Source of the DNA: Gavia stellata
Lineage: Eukaryota > Chordata > Aves > Gaviiformes > Gaviidae
DNA length: 64,000 nt
Assembly: GCF_030936135.1 (NCBI RefSeq)
Contig: NC_082595.1
Span: 10,144,430 to 10,208,429 of the forward strand
Direction of reading: 5' to 3'
Made by a program: the position numbers and the translations under genes. Under the pieces are notes generated by a model. That model was not told the DNA's origin. It saw only the letters and a list, made by a program, of their open reading frames with translations, and searched no databases. This document shows, one piece after another, positions 57,101-64,000 of this stretch. Numbering within the stretch: the first letter of the stretch is position 1; each line of letters opens with the position of its first letter.

Positions 57101-59971
57101 AAATTTGACTGGCAGTATCTTCTTTCCTATTGGAACAGAACTACTTGCAGTATGAATGCTAAGACCACTCACGAAGTTGCAGAATAAAATTTCAGAGACT
57201 ATCACTTAAAAAGCATTGTCCTAGAAATTTCTATCCTTTCCCAAAATAAACTATGAGTACCTTTATTTTTATTTGGTCTGAGATGGATGAAATTTTAAGA
57301 CAGCTTTATCTATAGGGATTCCAAAGCTTGAAAGTGAAGTCTTTCTCCTGAATCACTTTCCAGCATCAGTCTCCTGGAACAGGGTGACATGCAGAGGCCA
57401 TGCAAAGGCAACAAAAAATTATTGCCCCAGTTAGGTAATTGGGATTAGGCCCTACACCTGCAATATAGGGAGGGGGGGGGGTTAATGCATTCTCAGGCAA
57501 TTTACTCATGACTTTGTACTTCAGCTATCCCTCTTTAGAACAGAATATATCACTCCTTTTCTTATCACTTTGCCTGTTCTGAGCCCAGTCAGTGAGTTCA
57601 TGAAGGCAGGTGACTACCCTTAAAGAAATTGATCTTGTTAATTCCCTGGAAATCAGGGAAAAGTCCTTATACCACTCCATAATTTTTGAATGGTTTGCGA
57701 ACAAGGATAGAGATGAATCCATTCCCAAACTACTTGCTGCTTTATCAGAAAATGAGGGAAAACCCTATGCAGTTTGTAACTTATACCCACAAGCATCCAA
57801 GTCAAGCGATCCCATGTATTATGCATTACCAACAACAGCCCTCACCCACACTGAAATTCCTTCTGGTCCCCGCAGCTCTCCCCTTCCTCCCCAGCACAGC
57901 CTGCCAGTCCTCCATCCTCTCTCTGCAATGCTCCCCAGTTCTTCCTATGCTCCCTACCCCCTGTTCCCCTTCAGAGCTCTCCCTGTAGAAAGCACTCATA
58001 TCTCGTCAGCACCTCCTCTCCCAGCTCTACCTCAAAATAACCCATCTCCCTCCCATGTTTCCTACTTGCATGGATTTGACCCACAGCTGGGAGAAAGGCA
58101 ACATGAGCTGTGGCTGCCCCCAAGTATGTGTTTGCTGCCTGGCCAGCCAAAATGAAGATGCTTGACAGACACCACCTTCACTGTTGGCAGATCAAACAAA
58201 TGGCATGGGGTGCTGCACAAGGCTGTGTGTTGCACAAACCTGATTTAGAAGGGACTTAGTAAATTAAGAATCCTTCCCCCATAGAACTCAAAACATGTCA
58301 CAGATGATGTTGGTAAGAGCAAGACATTCAGGCCAAGCACATTTCACTGGACTTGTGATCATGTCAAAGATAAAAAGGAATGACTCTCTCCTGGTCAAGG
58401 ACAACACTCCATTCATCCCGAACTTTAAGCTGAGGTTTCTGTTCTTAAATGAAACAGCTCTGATCATGCAATGTCTTGACTTCTTCACTGTTGTCACAAT
58501 AAAATTATCGCTTCCAGGAGATCATCTTTGTCAACTGGTCACATTAATCTTTCCTTAATTTTTTTTTTTTCTCTCCATCTACCACTACTCCCCCCAAATT
58601 CCACTACTTCTTCACCCAGTTTTCCATCTGTCTTGAGAAGGAACGTTCTTCCTGAAGAGAAAAGCAAAAGTGTAGGTCTTCAGAAACTGCAGAAATATTA
58701 GGAACAGGGGTTTTTTTAAATTATTATTTTATCCTGTCTCTAATCCTTTTGATTATGCTAGCCTTAAGGGCAGTTGATATCTGACAAGAGTTTTTTTATT
58801 TGTTTTGGGGTTTGTTTGGGGTTTTTTTTTAAATATTATTTCTCCAAACAAAATGTACCAGCTTATGTGGAGATTACAGTTCAGGGTGAGAGTCTCCAAG
58901 TTATTCTGCTGAATTACACACACCTCAAGAAAAGTAGCATTGTACAAAGCAGCACTGTAAAGCCTCAAGATCACCATCAGACAGTTCTGTAATGTGAGGC
59001 TTTTCTTCATGCATCACTGTTCATGGCAAAATTAAGTCACACACAGCAGAAACAGTCATTCAATGTTGTAAAGTTAAAGTTAACTGGCTTCACGTGACAA
59101 ATTGTTCATGAAAAAGCCAAAATCTAAGTTATTAGGTAAAAAAGAGATAATATTCAATGTAATAAAATTATCTTCTCTATCAGTTAGCTTAGTTCCTTCA
59201 CATCACCCATTCTGACTGAATTGTTAACATTTCCTAAAAAGAGAACGATTAGCAATCCCAAAATTTGTATTCTGCACTCATTCTAAACAAATATGGGTAA
59301 TTACATTTAGGGAATATTTAAATCCAGGTGTTAGATGAAAAAAATCAAAATGTAATTATTTTGTGCCACCTGTTCCCTGTACATTTAACAGGAATTTTAT
59401 AAATAGTTTGAAGGCACAACTCTGTGGTTCTGCTTTGAACTCCTGTGTGATGCCACTAGCTATTTTCTTAAAAATCCAGATCAGAATAACTATGCGATAT
59501 TAACCAATAGGCAAATGTTCATGTTTTTTAGCAGAGAATTATTGAATTCTTGTGTAAATACTTGTCATTTTAACTATAAGATGCTAAAAAGATATACTAG
59601 CCAAAGTTTACAAAAGTAGCCAAAGACTTTATCTCTGAGAGATGACTGTAAATACTGCAGATAGTTGTTGCAGTCAAAGCATTCACTCTCCTGTAGAAAA
59701 TAAACAGTTGGAAGCTTTCAATATTGCTACAATTCAAGTAACCCATCAGGATTTGAGGCCATTTGAAACAGGGATCAGATCCACCACAGAATGAGGGGGA
59801 AAAAGGGGGAGGGACAGAGGATGGGCGTGGGGTGTCTTACATGACATCTCTTAGGCACACTAAAATATTTTAATTAGATGTATAAGAGATTAATTTGACA
59901 ATGAAATGTTCCATTGATTAAAACTTAAACCTTTGACTCTTTTCAACAATATACTTAAACAAGAGACAAAC
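51110..59971 (-). other. RPS6KC1: RPS6KC1 intron, 8.9 kb
   Basis: Intron between the hinge exon and the large insert exon (GAAG|GTTTGT to TTTTCTTGCAG). It is mostly AT-rich. A GC-richer patch at about 52.78-53.08 kb carries only short chance ORFs. A plus-strand ORF of 181 codons at 57610-58155 is listed separately, and a G11 run lies near 57471-57481. Confidence 0.85.
57610..58155 (+). other. Unassigned proline-rich ORF, antisense in RPS6KC1 intron; possible retroviral gag relic
   Basis: The frame is open from 57604, after a TGA, to a stop at 58155, giving 181 codons from a GTG. There is no ATG near its start, so as it stands it has no obvious initiation codon. The first 60 or so residues are mixed charged and hydrophobic (FEWFANKDRDESIPKLLAAL, KPYAVCNLYP). 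The rest is Pro/Ser-rich with PLPP and PPLP motifs (SSPLPPQHSLPVLHPLS, SSAPPLPALPQ). A compact alpha-helical head followed by a proline-rich linker resembles the matrix-plus-linker layout of a retroviral Gag. I found no capsid, zinc-knuckle, pol or LTR next to it, and I do not recognise the protein. It could also be chance: C/T-rich DNA has few stop codons. No function is claimed. Confidence 0.25.
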
Positions 59972-60104
59972 CTTCTGCATGCTGTAACACGAGAAAGACA
60001 GACTCCTCGGAGATGATGTACTTGTGCAGACACACCATGTTGGGCACACAGCGGGGGATGATGGTCGTTCTGCTCCTGCTGTACTCACTACTTTTCCTTA
60101 GACC
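59972..60104 (-). CDS. RPS6KC1: RPS6KC1 coding exon: kinase N-lobe, beta4-beta5 and hinge
   Basis: This 133-bp exon starts in phase 0 after a CTGTCAG acceptor and ends one base into a Gly codon before a GTTTGT donor. It encodes GLRKSSEYSRSRTTIIP, then CVPNMVCLHKYIISEE and SVFLVLQHAEG, window residues 17-61. The order fits the kinase N-lobe: a short alphaC replacement, beta4 and beta5 (VFLVLQ), and the hinge (HAEG). The split Gly codon joins exactly to the next exon to give HAEGGKLWSY, the continuous sequence known for this family. The basic serine-rich stretch after the beta3 lysine is typical of RPS6KC1. Recognition is by sequence memory rather than a search. Confidence 0.93.
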
Positions 60105-61693
60105 CTGACAGAGAACAAAAAGGTCAGTTGTACCCTCAGTTGCCTTTGGAGCCTGCTGTGCTCTGTGTTTATCAACCAAACTAATCTATCCGAGTTACTC
60201 TGGGCTTCAGAGAAACCACTCATCTGCTGCTCTATGCCCCTCGGTCCCCCGAGGCTGTGCTGATGGCATCTGGCGCATTTCCAGAGAACAGAAGATGGCA
60301 CAAAGCTGCCATTAAAATCAATTACATGGGTCAATGTTTTTATTAGAATCTCTCTCAAACTAAGTCATCAGGATGACACTCAGTTATTTCCCTGTGACCT
60401 TTTTTTAAAATTTCATTTTTGTGTGTGACCAAAAGACACTATTAAAAAAATTCAATTCAAGTTCTAAAGACAAAAGAATGCCTTAGCCTTACAGGTAATC
60501 CTCACATTTCCATTGTACTTTACTAAAGACAACAACCACCACAACAAAAAGGAAAGGAAAGGATTAGTCTCCTTGAGAGGTAATGATTTTTGGGAGGTAG
60601 CACAGAGATGAAGTTGCCAGAAGTTAAAAAATTGATGTGGGAGGGAGAAAGGGAGAGAAGAGAGAAAGAGAAAAAAAATTATGTCAATAGTGTGACCTAT
60701 TACAATATTGATAAACATAAGTAGTTAAATGGGAAGTTCAATGTTACCCTATCTACCAGTAGATAAAGTAAGGTTCTAATATACAATATTCACAAATAAC
60801 CCTTTCTGAGCAACAAACAGGTTTTCTGTACCCTGCACATACTAAAGACAAACAACTTCAAAGGCCAGAAATACAAAGTTAAGGCAGGGTTGTAAGCCAG
60901 ACCTGAAGCGAAGTTACAAAATGTTGACAACTAATTAGAGCTCCATGTTTGGGACACGGTTTTTCAGCCCTTCCTCCCATCAGCAGTGGAACTGATGTCA
61001 AAGGGAACCTGAAATAATGGCCACAATAACAATACTCATACTAAACTAGCATCACAGATGTTCCGAGCATATTGGGATCTTGATCTGAGCACTTTCTGAA
61101 ACACAGAAGATTAATGTGAAAAATTTTATTCTGACCAATTAACTCTTCGTTAATTCAATCGGTTAGTAATATTAAACTCAGATTTCACAGCCGATTGATG
61201 TAAAACACAGGAAAGCAATTTTGAATAAGACCAGTCGTCCATTTCATCCAGAATCCACTTTGGCCAATATCAGATTCTTCAGCTAAAGGAAAACCAAACA
61301 CAAATTGTTGTGAATGTACTTGGGCTAAGGAGAATTTTCACCTTCACCAGCAGCCTGCACATGTCCTGAGCCACCAGGGCTTTACAGATGTTTTAAGCAG
61401 ACACTGAAACTGTGATTCTTTACCAAAGCCTGCTAAGTTGTTGGCCTCAATAACCAGTGGCAACTCAAGTGAGTAAACCAACACATCTGAGCACTAGAGA
61501 TGTTAAGAGAAAGGACGGGAAAGCAACTGAATATCAACAAAAAGAATTCCAGTGCACTTCATAGGGATATATGTATTAACATAACGCTGTATCGCAGAGA
61601 TAACTCTATACATTAGATGCAAATTTATCTTTGTGTGGTGGTATAATTTAGGAGGCCAAGCTGTTTAGAGGAGTAATAACAGACTTTACTCAC
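60105..61693 (-). other. RPS6KC1: RPS6KC1 intron, 1.6 kb
   Basis: Intron joining the two N-lobe exons (AAG|GTGAGT to CTGTCAG). It holds a purine-rich GA/GGGA stretch at 60638-60679 and otherwise nothing recognised. Confidence 0.85.
60638..60679 (+). repeat. Purine-rich GA/GGGA tract
   Basis: About 40 bases of almost only G and A, from GGGAGGGAGAAAGGG to AAAGAGAAAAAAAA. It is polypyrimidine in the RPS6KC1 sense and lies inside an intron. Confidence 0.7.
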
Positions 61694-61741
61694 CTTCAGA
61701 ATAAAAGTCTGCTGTGTTCTAGTGTCCATTACAAGCAAAAC
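61694..61741 (-). CDS. RPS6KC1: RPS6KC1 coding exon (first of seven in window): kinase N-lobe beta2-beta3
   Basis: This 48-bp exon is in phase 0 at both ends and encodes 16 residues beginning VLLVMDTRTQQ and ending TFILK. It is bounded by a CTTAG acceptor and an AAG|GTGAGT donor on the minus strand. The peptide matches the start of the kinase-like domain of RPS6KC1, and the final Lys (window residue 16) sits where the beta3 ATP-binding lysine of a kinase is expected. RPS6KC1 is known as a PX- and MIT-domain protein that binds sphingosine kinase 1 and phosphoinositides on endosomes. The preceding exon, which would complete the glycine-loop side, was not found before base 64000, so the upstream intron runs out of the window. 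Confidence 0.9.
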
Positions 61742-62234
61742 CTAAGCAAAAAGTATTCAGAGAAATATTTAAGATTCACTGAGCAAGTTAACAAAACACA
61801 GTTCTTAAATCTACTGTTGAATACTCTTACAAAGGAAGTGATATAAGTAATGATTAAAAAAAATTAAATCCCTGCAGTATACATTTGATAACCAGTCTTT
61901 TTTTAGGAAACAAATATGACTGAGGATATATATCTCTAGACAACTACCAGAATGTCACCTGATTCCCAATCAGCTACCTTAAAGAATGAATCCTAACTTG
62001 GTAACAGAAATAACCAGTACTTTATAATTACAGCTATAATCTAGCAGAACCCAATTTATAGAAAAGCAATGGTAGCAACACAAAGAAGCACAAAAATTGA
62101 CCTTGACATAGCATTACCTTCCTATGTCACTTCACTTGAATCCTCACCGTACCTACCTTCCTTCGCCACCACCCTTCCTACACATCAAATGTGTTGCCTA
62201 CCAGTGGGTTACCAGAGGGGGTTTTTGTGTTGGG

Positions 62235-62262
62235 TTTTTTTTTGGTTTTTTTTTTTTTTTTT
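62235..62262 (+). repeat. Interrupted T tract (T9-GG-T17)
   Basis: Simple homopolymer repeat in the upstream RPS6KC1 intron. Confidence 0.8.
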
Positions 62263-62680
62263 GCGGGATGGCTACATACCTGCCTTCCAGGAAGCTAAAT
62301 TAAAAGCTGGCCACACGCACGTCCAGGCCAAAAAAAATGTTTTATCAACTGTATAGTCACTGCTGACTCATTCCTCCGCTGCCATTTTTGTTTTGCAGCA
62401 CTCATAAGCCACAACAGAAATGGTTGCAAGGAAGTTCCTTTGTGCTTCTGTAAACTAGTATTAAGGTAACAATAAAAAAAAGAGGATTTATTTAGGGAGA
62501 AAAGAGTGAGTAGGTTCACTGCAGAGAGAACACCCACAGGTGCAGAGAGCATCTCTGTTAGGAGTGCATCACCTCTACTGAAAGCACTTTAAACACAGCA
62601 CAGCAATGAGAGAAGTACTAAATAACAACTACTCTCTTAGCAAGCTCCATTTATTTATGTGTTGAAAGCAAAACAAACAA

Positions 62681-62707
62681 AAATATATATTTGTGTATAT
62701 ATATATT
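62681..62707 (+). repeat. TA/TG microsatellite
   Basis: Imperfect (TA)n with an internal TTTGTG interruption. Confidence 0.7.
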
Positions 62708-63033
62708 TGGGAAACTGCATCTTTAGGGAGCTGGAACCCTCCGCATCTCTGTCTTCAAATCACCCTGCTCAGGAATTAATTGTTTTCAAACTAAGAACAC
62801 AGACGTACTTGAAAAGCACCAGCTGCAAGACAGCCACAGGAGCAGCACAAGCACAAGCCCAACCTCCTCTAGGAACAAGAACACGAGTGTGCACTCACTA
62901 TTTATAATAGACATTGTAAACTTCCAGTATAAATATTCACATACAGTTATACCAAAATATTTAGGCTGCAAAAAATCAAACAGCTCAAGGACCACAAATG
63001 CCAGCACTGGGGTTACCAAACTTTGAGTTCAAC

Positions 63034-63089
63034 AGACAAGATGCAGCAACTCCAAGTCAATAGACAAGATGCAGTGAAGACCAAGTCAG
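63034..63089 (+). repeat. 28-bp tandem duplication
   Basis: AGACAAGATGCAGCAACTCC and the following 8 bases are repeated directly as AGACAAGATGCAGTGAAGAC and its following 8 bases, with both copies containing CCAAGTCA near the end. Two copies only. Confidence 0.7.
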
Positions 63090-64000
63090 CTTGCATCAAA
63101 CAAGACTTCTTGCAGAGGAATGACGTGTCAGGAGTAACATGGTGTTGGATTCATCAGGTGACAGGAGAAGGACAACACAGCACACTGTCTCCCTTATCTC
63201 CCTGCTATGTGGGGCAGTGATGCAGTCGTGCCCTGATATCTCTGAAAGGGTGAAGTCTACCAGGTTGACATGCTGACTTTCCTCACGCTAAGGGAACTGC
63301 AGAAACAGCCGTCCCGTGCAGTGCCCGCAGCGAGGTGAGGTGGAGATGTGCAAAAGGCCCAGGCAGCTGGGCCAGCTGGGGAGGTCTCAGGGCAGGGTTG
63401 TGCTGGCTTCCCCCAAGCAGTGGCTGCAGTAAAGCAATCTTTGTTCTTTGGGATGGCCGCATTCAAAACACTGCCCTCCATCTTTCCCCATCGCACCACT
63501 GAGTGTCTCAAGCAAGAAGAGGAGAATAAGAGTTTTTTCTAATCATTTCTCTCTCATCAAATTTCACCAAAAGAAATAAAGTGACAGACACCTCTCCATC
63601 TCAAAGACCTCCTCTTTTACTAGGGTTGCACCCAATTTTAAAAGCTGTTCTATATCTTCGGGGCGGGATCAATAGAAGTTGGTGTTACTGAGATTTTTTG
63701 GCAAAGGAATGACACACTGTTTCCATGTCAAGGGCATCGTAAGGAAATGCAAATGTTCCCAGGCCACTGAGTTTGCCGAACAACTTTTCAGGACTCTTTC
63801 CTGGGGCTTCCAGAAACAGTGGAAACCAGCTGAATAAACAACAACTGTAAAACTGATTTTGTTACCCTTGCTTAACCAAAAGGTATAAAATTAAAATTAA
63901 AAAAAAAACCAGACAAACAATAAAGAAAACCAAAAGAACAAGAGAAAAATAAAAGCGACTGTACAAGAGGTGCCAAAAGAAGATAAAAATGGTTCAGAAA

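Larger units (their letters stand above)
61742..64000 (-). other. RPS6KC1: RPS6KC1 upstream intron, continues outside window
   Basis: No further RPS6KC1 exon was found between 61742 and the window end, so this is read as part of an intron. It contains a T-rich tract (62235-62262), an AT/GT microsatellite (62681-62707) and a 28-bp tandem duplication (63034-63089). A GC-richer patch near 63.26-63.48 kb has only chance ORFs. Confidence 0.6.

Noticed and set aside
1..64000. tRNA, rRNA, CRISPR array, prokaryotic operons, active DNA transposon or complete provirus
   Set aside because: None were seen. Gene structure, splice sites and repeat types are those of a vertebrate nuclear genome.

Overview
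The window is nuclear DNA from a vertebrate, most likely a bird, with another archosaur or a turtle as the alternative. It contains the last seven coding exons of RPS6KC1 (ribosomal protein S6 kinase C1, also called RPK118), read on the minus strand, with canonical GT-AG introns. The only interspersed repeats I recognise are very old and degraded: an L2/L3-like LINE reverse transcriptase, a MIR-type CORE-SINE and a family of CAATGGG-rich amniote repeat remnants. There are no young transposons and no tandem satellite. That low repeat load fits a bird, but the species cannot be fixed from the sequence alone.

Right half (about 30.9-64 kb, minus strand): RPS6KC1. The coding exons in transcription order are 61694-61741, 59972-60104, 49532-51109, 49171-49260, 37386-37468, 36582-36677 and 33370-33480. 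They total 2139 bp and join in one frame to give 712 residues plus a stop. This is the protein kinase-like C-terminal part. The PX and MIT region expected at the N-terminus lies beyond base 64000. The 3' UTR runs from 33369 towards about 30.85 kb. The largest introns (37469-49170 and 51110-59971) hold a block that reads like conserved non-coding DNA (about 44.6-45.7 kb) and, antisense to the host gene, an unexplained 181-codon proline-rich ORF (57610-58155).

Left half (1 to about 30.8 kb): no protein-coding gene can be supported. In other vertebrates the DNA downstream of RPS6KC1 is the long gene-poor interval leading to PROX1, so this stretch is probably the RPS6KC1-proximal end of that desert. 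It alternates GC-rich patches that carry only chance ORFs with AT-rich islands dense in homeodomain, SOX, E-box and octamer words. Those islands look like developmental enhancers. A CpG-rich island at about 11.2-11.83 kb carries two convergent CTCF-like motifs and a short ORF in a good Kozak context.

How it fits together: one housekeeping signalling gene (an endosomal PX-MIT-kinase family protein) occupies the right side, and the left side is probably regulatory landscape for a neighbouring developmental gene. Statements on conservation, CTCF binding and enhancer activity are inferences from sequence appearance; no alignment or database search was available.
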